A stretch of DNA of 64,000 nt from Streptomyces sp. NBC_01237. GTDB taxonomy: Bacteria; Actinomycetota; Actinomycetes; Streptomycetales; Streptomycetaceae. Both the position numbers and the translations under genes were made by a program. A model generated the notes under the pieces. That model saw nothing but the letters and a program-made list of their open reading frames with translations, was not told the origin of the DNA and did not search any database. Shown one piece after another: positions 1 to 8,351 of this stretch; the first letter of the stretch is position 1; each line of letters opens with the position of its first letter. Where the stretch lies: NCBI RefSeq assembly GCF_035917275.1, contig NZ_CP108508.1:5642001-5706000 (forward strand). The letters run 5' to 3'.

Positions 1-274
1 TGTGCCCGTCGCGTATCCGCTTCTGGACCGGTATCCCGGCACGCCCCTTCGCGGGCTCGAAGCCCACGACCCGTCCCTTGGCGTCGACCGTGACCCGGTC
101 GCCGGTGATGAGCGTCAGATGGTGCGTCGCCCTGGCCGCGGCGCCGGCCCGGGAGCCGGCGGGACCGGCCCTGTCCGGCTGTGCCGCGGCGGGCGTGGTC
201 ATCCCCGCCGCGATGGCCACGGCTGCTGCCGCGGCGATCGTCGAAACACACGCGCTCTTCACGTGTCTGCGCAA
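1..274 (-). CDS. N-terminus of a secreted protein, probably an S8-type peptidase (partial)
   Basis: Only the first ~90 codons lie in the window; the gene runs off the left edge. The translation opens with a positively charged stretch and a hydrophobic alanine-rich segment (about residues 10-25), then an Ala-rich cleavage region: a signal peptide. It is followed by HHLTLITGDRVTVDAKGRVV, a stretch I associate with the propeptide of Streptomyces secreted subtilisin-like serine peptidases. The catalytic domain is outside the window, so the peptidase call is inference. A TTG at 274 sits right behind GGGGGAGAG; an in-frame GTG at 262 is the alternative start and leaves a shorter but still functional signal sequence. 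Confidence 0.6.
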   Translation of the reverse strand, partial: MRRHVKSACVSTIAAAAAVAIAAGMTTPAAAQPDRAGPAGSRAGAAARATHHLTLITGDRVTVDAKGRVVGFEPAKGRAGIPVQKRIRDGH

Positions 275-543
275 CTCTCCCCCTGGAGAATGAGGCGGTT
301 CCTGGGAACCGTTGGTCTGTGGGCACCGCTGTGCTGCCGATGCCCACAGGTTCATGGAACAAGAGGGGAAATCGTGCGCACGGGTTCACGAAAGTGGTGC
401 ATGAGTGAGGAGTTGACGAAAAATGTGCGGGTGAGTGAGCGGAACTGCGGGCGGACGGGCGGAATCACGGGCGGGCAACGTCGATTTCTCGACAGCGGCA
501 GATGAGTTTCGGCGGCTGTGCCGGTCTGCTTGGTGTGGATGCC

Positions 544-891
544 ATGAACCCGATCGTTCTTGTCGTCGAGGGCCGCGTCACCCGGTCCGCCGTGCCGGGT
601 CTCTGCGCGGAACTGGAGTCGCTGCTGCGGAGCCCGCAGGCCGCCGCCCTCGGCCCGGCCGAGGCGGTGGAGTGCGATGTGGGCGGGGTCGTCCAGCCGG
701 ATCTGGCCCTGGTCGAGGCGGTGGCCCGGCTGGGGCTCGTGGCGCGCAGGGCGGGCGGCAGGCGGCTACGGCTGCGCCGGGTGCCGCCGGAGGTCCGGAC
801 CCTGCTGCGTCTGGTGGGGCTGGCCGATGTGGTGGTCCTGGACGACCCGGAGCAACGGGTTCCAGGGCCGCACCGGCCGCCCGTGCCCTGA
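544..891 (+). CDS. STAS-domain protein
   Basis: A protein of about 115 residues whose first strand (MNPIVLVVEGRV) and later acidic segment (VECDVGGVVQPDLALVEAVARL) match the layout of STAS domains: beta strand, helix, and a loop with a conserved Asp ahead of a helix. In this family the loop usually carries a Ser that is phosphorylated in anti-anti-sigma factors. Here the loop reads GGVVQPD with no Ser, so a classical switch phosphorylation looks unlikely. No anti-sigma kinase is adjacent. An in-frame ATG at 502 would add 14 residues that do not look like part of the fold; neither start has a convincing ribosome binding site. Confidence 0.6.
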   Translation: MNPIVLVVEGRVTRSAVPGLCAELESLLRSPQAAALGPAEAVECDVGGVVQPDLALVEAVARLGLVARRAGGRRLRLRRVPPEVRTLLRLVGLADVVVLDDPEQRVPGPHRPPVP

Positions 892-1203
892 GGAGTCTCC
901 CGCTCGGTCCGGGCCGGTGCTCACACAGGTCACCGCGTAGGCGGTACCGCTGTCGCCGGGCTGCGTCGGCAGCGGTGACGGCGGCGGGTCGTCGCAGAGG
1001 TGGTCGTACCAGTGCTCCGGCTGCGGTCCCGGTTCCGTGCCCGCACCGGCGGAGGGCCGGGGGGCCGGCCCGCTCGTCGCGGCCGGCTCACCCACCCACT
1101 GGGTCAGCCCCCACCCGCCCGCCGCCGGCACGGCCCAGCCGCCCACCAGGCCGTACCGCCATCCCCGGCCGTACCGCCATCCCCGGCCGGAGCGTCGGCT
1201 CAC
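766..1203 (-). CDS. possible small protein translationally coupled to the ECF sigma factor
   Basis: A GTG at 1203 overlaps the TGA of the sigma factor gene (GTGA), the coupling seen in many Streptomyces operons. The 145-residue product starts with a duplicated RGWRYG made by an 18-bp tandem repeat, then a weakly hydrophobic Gly/Trp/Ala stretch (about 17-38), then a Pro-rich part with two cysteines (WYDHLCDD and AVTCVSTG). Against it: the last ~40 codons run antisense into the STAS gene and I recognise no family. If real, it could be a co-expressed partner of the sigma factor. Coding status is uncertain. Confidence 0.35.
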   Translation of the reverse strand: MSRRSGRGWRYGRGWRYGLVGGWAVPAAGGWGLTQWVGEPAATSGPAPRPSAGAGTEPGPQPEHWYDHLCDDPPPSPLPTQPGDSGTAYAVTCVSTGPDRAGDSSGHGRPVRPWNPLLRVVQDHHIGQPHQTQQGPDLRRHPAQP

Positions 1204-2195
1204 GCCGTTTCGGCGGGGAGGTGGTCGGGCAGCCCGAACAGCGGGAACCAGCGCGGGGTGTCCAGGAAGCAGTGCATCGCGGAGATCGCACCGTCCGTGA
1301 TGTCGATGACCTGCAACGCCCATGGCACGAAACCGGGCCCCTCGGGGTTCGGCTTGTAGTGCGCGAACGCCGGTGTCCCGTTGGCCTCGGTCGCCACCAG
1401 ACGGGAGCCCGCGCAGCTCGCGCCGAAGGAGAGCATGAAGCCGGTGATGTCCTCGTGCCCCTTCAGCCAGAGGTCGAACGGCGGCATCGTCATCACGGCG
1501 TCCTCGTGGAGCAGCGCGGTCAGTGCCGTCATGTCGTAGCCCTCGAACGCCGCCACGTACCGTTCGAGGAGCTTCTGCTGCTCCGCGTCGAGCGGATTCG
1601 CGGTGTCCGCGGCCCGGTCCTCGGACTCCGTCAGTGTGGCCCGCGCCCGCTGGAGGGCGCTGTTGACCGAGGCGACCGAGGTGTCGAGCAGTTCGGCGAC
1701 CTCACTCGCCTTCCAGGCGAGGACCTCGCGCAGGATCAGCACGGCCCGCTGCTTGGGGGGCAGATGCTGAAGTGCGGCGACGAACGCGAGGCGCACCGAC
1801 TCCCGGGCCACGGCGGCCTCCGCGGGATCTTCCACCGACGGCAGGATCCGGCCGTCCGGCATCGGCTCCAGCCAGGTGTTCTCGGGCAGCGGGTTGAGCG
1901 CCGCGCGGGCCAGCGGGGTGGGTCCGCTCAGATCCATCGGCCTGGCCCGCTTGTTGCCCGCGTTCAGCATGTCCAGACAGACGTTCGTCGCGATCCGGTA
2001 GAGCCAGGACCGCAGCGAGGAACGGCCCTCGAACTTGTCGAAATTGCGCCAGGCCCTCACCAGGGTGTCCTGGACCGCGTCCTCGGCCTCGAAGGCCGAG
2101 CCGAGCATCCGGTAGCAGTAGCCGGTCAGCTCGACCCGGTGCCCTTCCAGACGGCTGTCGACGCTCGCCGTGGCCGTCTTCGTCAGATCGCTCAT
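1200..2195 (-). CDS. ECF-type RNA polymerase sigma factor with C-terminal SnoaL-like domain
   Basis: 331 residues. Sigma region 2 lies at about 20-85 (helix with AEDAVQDTLVRAWRNF), region 4 at about 135-190 (LPPKQRAVLILREVLAWKASEVAELL, then the recognition helix). A further ~125 residues (207-331) have the look of a SnoaL/NTF2-like fold, with many aromatics and MPPFDLWLKG. This is the arrangement of the SigG/SigX5-like ECF group, which lacks a normal anti-sigma factor and uses the C-terminal domain for control. The ATG at 2195 follows GGGTGGAGCG; an upstream in-frame start at 2222 has no such site. No anti-sigma gene is next to it, but a small ORF overlaps its stop codon. Confidence 0.88.
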   Translation of the reverse strand: MSDLTKTATASVDSRLEGHRVELTGYCYRMLGSAFEAEDAVQDTLVRAWRNFDKFEGRSSLRSWLYRIATNVCLDMLNAGNKRARPMDLSGPTPLARAALNPLPENTWLEPMPDGRILPSVEDPAEAAVARESVRLAFVAALQHLPPKQRAVLILREVLAWKASEVAELLDTSVASVNSALQRARATLTESEDRAADTANPLDAEQQKLLERYVAAFEGYDMTALTALLHEDAVMTMPPFDLWLKGHEDITGFMLSFGASCAGSRLVATEANGTPAFAHYKPNPEGPGFVPWALQVIDITDGAISAMHCFLDTPRWFPLFGLPDHLPAETA

Positions 2196-2288
2196 CGCTC
2201 CACCCCTGTTGCGCTGTGACACCGCTCATCCAGCACTCTGGAAGCTACCGCAGGCCACTGACAATCGGGTGGGAAGCACCAAAGCCCC

Positions 2289-3005
2289 TCACGTTCCGGG
2301 CTTGCGTCCGTACACGAAGACGTCGTCGCCCTTCTTCAGCAGCTTCCAGTACGACTTCGCGTCCGCGGGCCGCATGTTGACGCAGCCGCCCGAGCCCGGA
2401 GGGTTGTACATGGACTTGGTGACCGAGTGGAACGCCTGGCCGCCGTCGAAGAACTGGGAGTACGGCATCCAGACCTTGTAGATCGTCGACCAGTGCTTGA
2501 TGTCGCGCCAGTACACCTTGCTCGCGCCGGTACGTGTCTCCGCGCCGTCGCGCCCGGTCCGCACCGGCACCGGCCCGAACTTCAGCTTCTTGCCGTCCTG
2601 GATCCAGCTCAGCTGCCGCGTCAGGTCCACGCACGCGATGCGCCCCTTGTCGGTGGGGCACTTCTTCGCCTTGTCGGGGTTCTTCCCGGCGGCCTTCTGG
2701 TCGAGCATCGTGTTCATGGTGCGCCAGGTGACCGGCCCCGCGTACCCGATGGTGGGCGTGATCCCGTGGGCCTTCTGGAACTTCTGGGTGGCCTTGCAGT
2801 CGGCCGTCGACTGCTTGCCGTCGACGGGCCGCTTCAGGAACTTCTCCACCTTCTTCTGGTACGGCCCGGTGGACTTCGTGCAGGACGCCGCCTGGGCGGC
2901 GGTGCCGGTGCCCAGGACCAGCGCGGGCGCCGCCACCAGCCCGGCGACGGACAGCGCGACCCCGCGCCGCAGTCGCACGGCAGGTATCTTCTGTGTGACT
3001 CTCAT
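2289..3005 (-). CDS. secreted L,D-transpeptidase with N-terminal peptidoglycan-binding-like region
   Basis: 238 residues. Residues 1-40 are a signal peptide (RRGVALSVAGLVAAPALVLG, Ala-x-Ala ending). Residues 43-110 look like a small wall-binding domain with paired cysteines. The rest is a YkuD/ErfK transpeptidase domain: His193-Ser194 (FHSVTKSM) and catalytic Cys208 in SGGCVNM. The usual signature is SHGC; here the His just before Gly-Cys is Gly, while the His, Ser and Cys used in catalysis are kept. The expected role is 3-3 cross-linking of peptidoglycan or protein attachment outside the membrane. The ATG at 3005 follows GGGGAG with about 9 nt spacing. Confidence 0.85.
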   Translation of the reverse strand: MRVTQKIPAVRLRRGVALSVAGLVAAPALVLGTGTAAQAASCTKSTGPYQKKVEKFLKRPVDGKQSTADCKATQKFQKAHGITPTIGYAGPVTWRTMNTMLDQKAAGKNPDKAKKCPTDKGRIACVDLTRQLSWIQDGKKLKFGPVPVRTGRDGAETRTGASKVYWRDIKHWSTIYKVWMPYSQFFDGGQAFHSVTKSMYNPPGSGGCVNMRPADAKSYWKLLKKGDDVFVYGRKPGT

Positions 3006-3159
3006 GTACGCCAACTCCCCTTCGCAGGCAGTACGTTGGTCTCGTCTGCTAGGACGCGCGAAGGGGAGTGGAGGTTGCGCGGGCTGACCTCTCGATCGGG
3101 TACCGGTCGGGGTCCGGCCGGTACGCGCCGTCAGCGGTTCAGCGGTTTCCGCAGGTGGT

Positions 3160-4455
3160 TCAGCGCGTGGCGGGGACGAGCGCGCGCCGTTCGGCCCGCG
3201 CGACCCGGGTCCCGTACAGCGTGATCGATACGACGCCGAGGACCGCGAGCAGCCCCAGCGCCACCGTCCCCGCCCAGCCCCCGGCGTGGAAGGCGACCGC
3301 ACCGAGCGTGCCGCCCGCGCTGGAGCCCAGGTAGTACGCGGACTGGTAGAGCGCGGATGCCTGGGCGCGGCCGGTGGTGGCCGTACGGCTCACCGAGGAC
3401 GAGGCGACCGCGTGCCCGGCGAAGAACCCGGCCGTGATCAGCACCAGGCCCAGCAGTACGGCGGGCAGCTGGTCGGCCAGGGAGAGCAGCAGACCGGCGG
3501 CCGTGGTGGAGACGGCCAGGTAGAGCGCTCCCCGGCGGCCGAGCCGGGCGACCAGCTGTCCGGCCGCGGCGGAGGAGACCGTACCGACCAGGTAGACCAG
3601 GAAGATCGAGCCGACGATGCCCTGCGGGAGGCTGAACGGGGCCTCGACCAGCCGGTAGCCGATCACGGTGTAGACCGCGCCGAACACCGTCATGAACAGG
3701 GCGCCGATCGCGTACAGGCGGCGCAGCAGCGGATCGGCGAGGTGCCCGCCGACGGTCTTCGCCAGGGCCTTCGGGTTCAGCGAGCCGGGCGTGAAGTGCC
3801 GGGCCTTGGGGATCATGAAGTGGAAGACGACCGCACAGGCCACGGCGAGCAGCCCCACGGAGAAGAGCGCGGCCCGCCAGCCCCACAGCTGGGCGACCCA
3901 GCCGGTGAGGATGCGGCCGCTCATGCCGCCGATGCTGTTGCCCGCCACGAACAGCCCGATCGCGGCGACCAGCGCCTTGGGCCGCACCTCCTCGGCCAGA
4001 TACGCCATCGCGGAGGCCGGCAGCCCGGCGAGCGCGGCTCCCTGTACGGCCCGCAGCGCGATCAGCCAGCCGAGCGACGGGGCGAACGGGATGAGCAGAC
4101 CCACCAGCACGGCGACCGTCAGCGAGGCGGTCATCATCTGCCGCCGCCCGAACCGCTCGGAGAGCGCGCTCAGCGGCAGGACGCACAGGGCCAGCGCCCC
4201 GGTGGCCGCGGAGACCGTCCAGCTCGCCTGTCCCGCCGTGGCGCCGAAGGAGGCGGAGACGGCGGGCAGCAGGGCCTGGGTGGAGTAGAGGAGGGCGAAC
4301 GTCGCGATCCCGGCGGCGAAGAGCGCGAAGCTCATCCGGCGGTAGCCGGGGCGGCCGGGCTCAAGACGCGCGGTGGCGTCGGTGGTGGAGAGGAGGGACG
4401 GCGCGGCTGAGGCATCCACGGCGAGGGTGGATGCCCCGGTACTGGCAGGAGGCAT
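3160..4455 (-). CDS. MFS transporter, YnfM-like efflux family
   Basis: 431 residues with about 12 hydrophobic segments beginning near residue 42. The loop 2-3 motif of the major facilitator superfamily is visible as SALSERFGRRQMM near residue 105. The overall pattern resembles inner-membrane YnfM/CynX-like permeases; the substrate cannot be told from the sequence. It is transcribed away from a LysR regulator with only 62 nt between the two starts, a typical regulator/target pair, so its expression is probably controlled by that protein through the TTCRTGC half-sites in the gap. Confidence 0.85.
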   Translation of the reverse strand: MPPASTGASTLAVDASAAPSLLSTTDATARLEPGRPGYRRMSFALFAAGIATFALLYSTQALLPAVSASFGATAGQASWTVSAATGALALCVLPLSALSERFGRRQMMTASLTVAVLVGLLIPFAPSLGWLIALRAVQGAALAGLPASAMAYLAEEVRPKALVAAIGLFVAGNSIGGMSGRILTGWVAQLWGWRAALFSVGLLAVACAVVFHFMIPKARHFTPGSLNPKALAKTVGGHLADPLLRRLYAIGALFMTVFGAVYTVIGYRLVEAPFSLPQGIVGSIFLVYLVGTVSSAAAGQLVARLGRRGALYLAVSTTAAGLLLSLADQLPAVLLGLVLITAGFFAGHAVASSSVSRTATTGRAQASALYQSAYYLGSSAGGTLGAVAFHAGGWAGTVALGLLAVLGVVSITLYGTRVARAERRALVPATR

Positions 4456-4478
4456 ACGTCGAAAGTAGGCTTCCGGGT

Positions 4479-4531
4479 TTCATGCGTCCAATGCACGAAC
4501 TCGCCATAATCGTTCCCATGGTGCATGAACG
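4479..4531. promoter_or_regulatory. three TTCRTGC half-sites between the MFS and LysR genes
   Basis: TTCATGC at 4479-4485 and GCACGAA at 4493-4499 form an inverted pair with a 7-nt gap and one mismatch. A third copy in reverse orientation (GTGCATGAA, 4520-4528) overlaps the assigned start of the LysR gene. LysR proteins usually bind such interrupted dyads between divergent genes. This is a candidate operator seen by eye. Confidence 0.4.
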
Positions 4532-5471
4532 CAGCTCACAGCCTCGGCTGTCACCGAGCAGTTACGAAGAAGACATCCGCGCGGTACTCGCGCCGAGGCT
4601 CGCGTACTTCGCGGCGGTGGCCCGTCACGAGCACGTCACCCGCGCCGCGCACGAGCTGGGAGTCCCGCAGTCGACGCTCTCGCGGGCCATGGTCAGACTC
4701 GAACAGGATCTGGGCGTCGCCCTGTTCGCCCGCCGGGGCCGCACCGTCTCGCTCACCCCGGCGGGCCGCACCTTCCTGGGCTCGGCGGAGCGGGCGCTGG
4801 CCGAGGTGGAGAAGGCCGCCGACTCCGTACGGGCGGACGCCGACCCGAGCGCGGGCAAGGTCGCCTTCGGCTTCCTGCACACCATGGGATCCGAGACCGT
4901 GCCCGCCCTGATCCGGGCCTTCCGCGTCGACCACCCCAAGGTCCGCTTCCAGCTCGTCCAGAACTACGGCGAGGCGATGATCGAACGTCTGCGGGCGGGC
5001 GGCCTCGACCTCTGCCTCACCTCACCCGTCCCCGACGCCCCGGACCTGGTAGCCCGCCGCCTCGACGAGCAGCGGCTGCGCCTGGTGGTCCCCGACGACC
5101 ACCGCCTCGCGGGCCGCCGCCGCGTCCGCCTCGCGGAGGCCGCCGACGAATTCTTCGTCACCCTGGAACCGGGCTACGGCCTGCGGCGGATCACCGACGA
5201 CCTCTGCGCGGAGGCGGGCTTCACCCCGCGGGTCGCCTTCGAGGGCGAGGAGGCCGAGACCCTGCGGGGTCTGGTCGCGGCGGGACTCGGGGTGGCCCTC
5301 CTGCCGCCCCCCGCGGTGGCCCGGCCCGGCGTCGTCGAGCTGACCGTCACGGCGCCGCGGGCGGCCCGGGAGATCGGCGTCGCCTGGCTGGACGGCCACC
5401 CGGACACCCCGCCCGTCGCCGCCTTCAAGCGCTTCCTGCTCTCCCGCCGGGGCCATCTGCTCCCGGACTGA
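4518..5471 (+). CDS. LysR-family transcriptional regulator
   Basis: 317 residues. The N-terminal winged helix-turn-helix (about 25-85: LAYFAAVARHEHVTRAAHEL, then PQSTLSRAM) and SLTPAGRTFL are diagnostic of LysR proteins. Residues ~110-310 form the two-lobed effector domain. It faces the MFS gene, its likely target. ATG at 4518 was preferred over an in-frame upstream start at 4431, because the latter would overlap the divergent gene and add about 29 residues before the expected N-terminus. One putative operator half-site overlaps this ATG, so a slightly different start or autorepression at the start codon is possible. Confidence 0.85.
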   Translation: MVHERSSQPRLSPSSYEEDIRAVLAPRLAYFAAVARHEHVTRAAHELGVPQSTLSRAMVRLEQDLGVALFARRGRTVSLTPAGRTFLGSAERALAEVEKAADSVRADADPSAGKVAFGFLHTMGSETVPALIRAFRVDHPKVRFQLVQNYGEAMIERLRAGGLDLCLTSPVPDAPDLVARRLDEQRLRLVVPDDHRLAGRRRVRLAEAADEFFVTLEPGYGLRRITDDLCAEAGFTPRVAFEGEEAETLRGLVAAGLGVALLPPPAVARPGVVELTVTAPRAAREIGVAWLDGHPDTPPVAAFKRFLLSRRGHLLPD

Positions 5472-5511
5472 CCGGCCGGGCGGGCGCGGCCGGCTCCCGG
5501 ACCGGGCGGCG

Positions 5512-6276
5512 CTACGGGCGCAGCGAGCGGCCGAACCCGGCGGCCAGCGGCATCCGCAGCCCCAGCGGCGGCGGTGCCGCCAGTGCGTCGGCCACCGGCC
5601 GGGCGTAGGACCGGGCGAACAGCGATCCCCGGACGAAGTCGGCGGCCAGCGCCTCCACTTCGGACCGGTGCTGGCGCAGCGCGTGCCCGTCGGAGTGGAC
5701 CTCGAAGCGGCAGGTGTCCCGGTTGGACTTCTTGGCCCGCTCGGCCAGCCGGTACGACAGCTCCGGGTCCGTGTGCGCGTCGTTCGTGCCGTGCACGATC
5801 AGCACCCGCCGCCCCACCAGTTGCTTCACCGGCTCCGGATCGGGCTCGTCCGGGGCGTGGTCCGGCAGCCAGGGGGCCATCGCCAGCACGGAGGTCACGG
5901 CGGTGTGCCCGCCGGCCCGCAGCGCGGCCCGGCCGCCCATGCCGTGGCCGACGAGGCAGACGGGGACGTCGCCGTAGCGCCGTACGGCCTCGTCGGCCGC
6001 CCACTCGGCGTCCGCCGCCGGGGCCGCGTCACCGTTCCAGCCGCGGGCGCGGTAGCGCAGCACATGCACCGCGAGACCGTCGTCCCGGCCCGCGCGGGCC
6101 AGGGTCCGGGCGAACGGCAGCTGGACCGCGTACGACCATGCGGAAGGACGGCGGGGCGAGTCCGCCCTGCCGTCCGGGAGCAGCAGGACGACGCCGCTGA
6201 CCTCGGGTGGTGCTCCGGCCGTGAGGACGGCCCGTCCCAGCCTCGCAGCAGGCAGGGGAAGTGCGCGCTGTGCCAT
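5512..6276 (-). CDS. alpha/beta-hydrolase-fold protein with no nucleophile serine
   Basis: 254 residues of dienelactone-hydrolase-like layout: core strands, an elbow sequence, an acid region (VHGTNDAHTDPE) and a histidine region (SDGHALRQH). The nucleophile elbow reads LVGHGMGGRAAL where GHSMG is expected, so the catalytic Ser is Gly. Asp and His positions are kept. Either the protein has lost hydrolase activity and binds a ligand, or catalysis uses another residue. It sits head to head with the adenosine deaminase gene, about 100 nt apart, and may share that promoter region. The substrate is unknown. Confidence 0.75.
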   Translation of the reverse strand: MAQRALPLPAARLGRAVLTAGAPPEVSGVVLLLPDGRADSPRRPSAWSYAVQLPFARTLARAGRDDGLAVHVLRYRARGWNGDAAPAADAEWAADEAVRRYGDVPVCLVGHGMGGRAALRAGGHTAVTSVLAMAPWLPDHAPDEPDPEPVKQLVGRRVLIVHGTNDAHTDPELSYRLAERAKKSNRDTCRFEVHSDGHALRQHRSEVEALAADFVRGSLFARSYARPVADALAAPPPLGLRMPLAAGFGRSLRP

Positions 6277-6344
6277 GACAGAACAGTCTCAGAAGGAGAG
6301 GTGTACTCCACCCGACTTCGCGGTCACTGTTACGCATCGGCGAA

Positions 6345-6365
6345 GCGCTCTACGCGCGTAGGCGC
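6345..6365. promoter_or_regulatory. palindromic operator upstream of adenosine deaminase
   Basis: Contains the perfect 12-bp palindrome CTACGCGCGTAG (6350-6361) inside a longer near-palindrome with GCGC arms, ending 12 nt before the arm of the start codon at 6378. The same 12-mer occurs upstream of deoC and of purine nucleoside phosphorylase in this window. Position over a start-proximal promoter suggests a repressor site. Confidence 0.65.
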
Positions 6366-6377
6366 TAGAGTGCCAAG

Positions 6378-7532
6378 ATGACGAGCCAGACCCTGAATGT
6401 CCCCGATTCCGACCAGATCCGGCGTGCCCCCAAGGTGCTCCTCCACGACCACCTCGACGGCGGCCTGCGCCCCGGCACGATCGTGGACCTGGCGCGCGAG
6501 CAGGGCTACGACGACCTTCCCGAGACCGAGCCCGACAAGCTCGGCGTCTGGTTCCGCGAGGCGGCCGACTCCGGTTCGCTGGAGCGCTACCTGGAGACGT
6601 TCGCCCACACCTGCGCCGTCATGCAGACCCGTGAGGCCCTGTTCCGGGTGGCCGCCGAGTGCGCCGAGGACCTCGCCGAGGACGGTGTCGTCTACGCCGA
6701 GGTGCGCTACGCCCCCGAGCAGCACCTGACCGGCGGACTGACCCTCGAAGAGGTCGTCGAAGCGGTCAACGAGGGCTTCCGCGAGGGCGAGCGCCGGGCC
6801 CGCGCGAACGGCCACCGCATCCGCGTCGGAGCGCTCCTCACCGCGATGCGGCACGCCGCCCGCGCCCTGGAGATCGCCGAACTCGCCAACCGCTACCGCG
6901 ACCTGGGCGTCGCCGGCTTCGACATCGCGGGCGCCGAGGCGGGCTACCCGCCCACCCGGCACCTCGACGCGTTCGAGTACCTCAAGCGCGAGAACAACCA
7001 CTTCACGATCCACGCGGGCGAGGCGTTCGGGCTCCCGTCGATCTGGCAGGCGCTCCAGTGGTGCGGCGCCGACCGCCTCGGCCACGGCGTCCGCATCATC
7101 GACGACATCGAGGTCGCCGACGACGGCACCGTGACGCTGGGCCGTCTCGCCTCCTACGTACGCGACAAGCGCATCCCGCTGGAGCTGTGCCCGACCTCCA
7201 ACCTCCAGACCGGCGCCGCCGACTCCTACGCCGAGCACCCCATCGGGCTGCTGCGGAAGCTGCATTTCCGCGCCACGGTGAACACGGACAACCGGCTGAT
7301 GAGCGGGACGAGCATGAGTCGGGAATTCGAGAAGCTGATCGAGACTTTCGGATACACGCTCGACGACATGCAGTGGTTCACAGTCAATGCGATGAAATCA
7401 GCGTTCATTCCTTTCGATGAACGTCTGGCGATGATCAACGACGTCGTCAAGCCCGGATACGCGGAACTGAAGTCCGAATGGCTGTTCCGGCAGACCGCCG
7501 CGACCAGCGGTTCTTCGTCCCTGGTGGGCTGA
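6378..7532 (+). CDS. add: adenosine deaminase
   Basis: 384 residues. It deaminates adenosine and deoxyadenosine to inosine and deoxyinosine in purine salvage. The metal site is complete: HDHLDGG near residue 23, THHAGE-type HAGEAFG near 213, a His in GHGVRI, and the Asp in TVNTDNR. The proton-shuttling Glu is in HAGE. Length fits the bacterial family. It stands alone on the + strand with a strong terminator behind it and a palindromic operator in front. Its product, (deoxy)inosine, is the substrate of the phosphorylase at 33.0-33.8 kb that shares the operator. Confidence 0.95.
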   Translation: MTSQTLNVPDSDQIRRAPKVLLHDHLDGGLRPGTIVDLAREQGYDDLPETEPDKLGVWFREAADSGSLERYLETFAHTCAVMQTREALFRVAAECAEDLAEDGVVYAEVRYAPEQHLTGGLTLEEVVEAVNEGFREGERRARANGHRIRVGALLTAMRHAARALEIAELANRYRDLGVAGFDIAGAEAGYPPTRHLDAFEYLKRENNHFTIHAGEAFGLPSIWQALQWCGADRLGHGVRIIDDIEVADDGTVTLGRLASYVRDKRIPLELCPTSNLQTGAADSYAEHPIGLLRKLHFRATVNTDNRLMSGTSMSREFEKLIETFGYTLDDMQWFTVNAMKSAFIPFDERLAMINDVVKPGYAELKSEWLFRQTAATSGSSSLVG

Positions 7533-7546
7533 TAGCAGCTCAGGGG

Positions 7547-7578
7547 AAACGGCCGGGGCCTTCGTGTCCCGGCCGTTT
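7547..7578 (+). terminator. intrinsic terminator after adenosine deaminase
   Basis: An 11-bp perfect stem (AAACGGCCGGG with CCCGGCCGTTT), 10-nt loop, followed by a run of T; classic rho-independent layout. Confidence 0.9.
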
Positions 7579-7665
7579 TTCGTGTGTCGCCATGTTTGCG
7601 GAACAGGTAATGAGCTGGCTACGTTGCGAAGCCGCTCACATTCCCTTCCCCAAGGACGAATTCTC

Positions 7666-7959
7666 ATGAAGAAGTCTGCTGCCAGGACTCTCGGCGTCGC
7701 CGCCCTCGGTGCCGCTTTCGCCGCTGCCGCCGCCGGCAGTGCCTCCGCCGTCACCGCGCTGCCGGTCGACGCCGTCGCCGGTGCGCTCCCCGTCTCCACC
7801 AGCGCCCTGGACACCGTCGCCAAGTCCCTGCCGGTCCAGGAGACCGCGAACAAGGTCCTCGGCGGCGAGGCCACCGACGCCGTCGCCCCCGTCACCGGCC
7901 TGCTCGGCGGCCTGCCCACCAAGGGCCTGTCGGCGAACGGGATCCCGCTCGGCGGCTGA
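7666..7959 (+). CDS. small secreted protein of unknown function
   Basis: 97 residues. Basic start (MKKSAART), hydrophobic core and an Ala-Ser-Ala cleavage site near residue 28 make a Sec signal peptide. The mature part is rich in Ala, Val, Leu, Pro and Gly with repeated short LPV / LGGLP units and no cysteine. Homologues in Streptomyces are sometimes labelled ATP-binding protein, but there is no nucleotide-binding motif here. A second protein of the same style lies at 13960-14373. Function unknown; location outside the membrane is likely. Confidence 0.7.
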   Translation: MKKSAARTLGVAALGAAFAAAAAGSASAVTALPVDAVAGALPVSTSALDTVAKSLPVQETANKVLGGEATDAVAPVTGLLGGLPTKGLSANGIPLGG

Positions 7960-7991
7960 TCACCACCCCCGCGGCACACCACCGCACATGC

Positions 7992-8030
7992 CAGTGGGGC
8001 ACACACCCGGTCCGGGTGTGTGCCCCACTG
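7992..8030. terminator. bidirectional terminator hairpin
   Basis: A 19-bp perfect inverted repeat (CAGTGGGGCACACACCCGG and its complement, 1 nt between) lies between the small secreted gene and the convergent PspC gene, serving both strands. Confidence 0.85.
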
Positions 8031-8054
8031 CGCGTTCTCCCCGTGGTCCGCGCG

Positions 8055-8261
8055 TCACCAGGCCGTCGCGGACGTGGCGGACTTCTCCGACGGCAGCAGC
8101 GCCCACAGCGCCAGGTACAGCAGGAACTGCGGGCCGGGGAGCAGACACGAGGCGACGAAGATGATCCGCATCGTCCCTGCGGAGATGCCGAAGCGCCGTG
8201 CCAGCGCTGCGCACACTCCACCGATCATGCGTCCTTCGCGGGGGCGGGCAAGTGCGGCCAT
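8055..8261 (-). CDS. PspC-domain membrane protein
   Basis: 68 residues. GRMIGGVCAALARRFGIS followed by TMRIIFV and a hydrophobic segment ending in LYLALWALLPSE is the PspC (phage shock protein C) signature, here as a minimal single-domain protein. One membrane segment at about residues 32-56. PspC-type proteins are linked to envelope stress; the partner genes are not nearby. It is convergent with the secreted gene on the left and followed upstream by the VanZ-like gene. Confidence 0.85.
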   Translation of the reverse strand: MAALARPREGRMIGGVCAALARRFGISAGTMRIIFVASCLLPGPQFLLYLALWALLPSEKSATSATAW

Positions 8262-8351
8262 GGTGGGCTCCTTCGTGAACCGTTCCGGGGGAGCGGTGGG
8301 TGGCTCCCGATGTATCCATAGTGGCCCGGCGAAGCGGTACGAAACATCGCT

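Noticed and set aside
7666..7959. Annotation as ATP-binding protein
   Set aside because: No nucleotide-binding motif; it is a secreted, Ala/Val/Pro-rich small protein.
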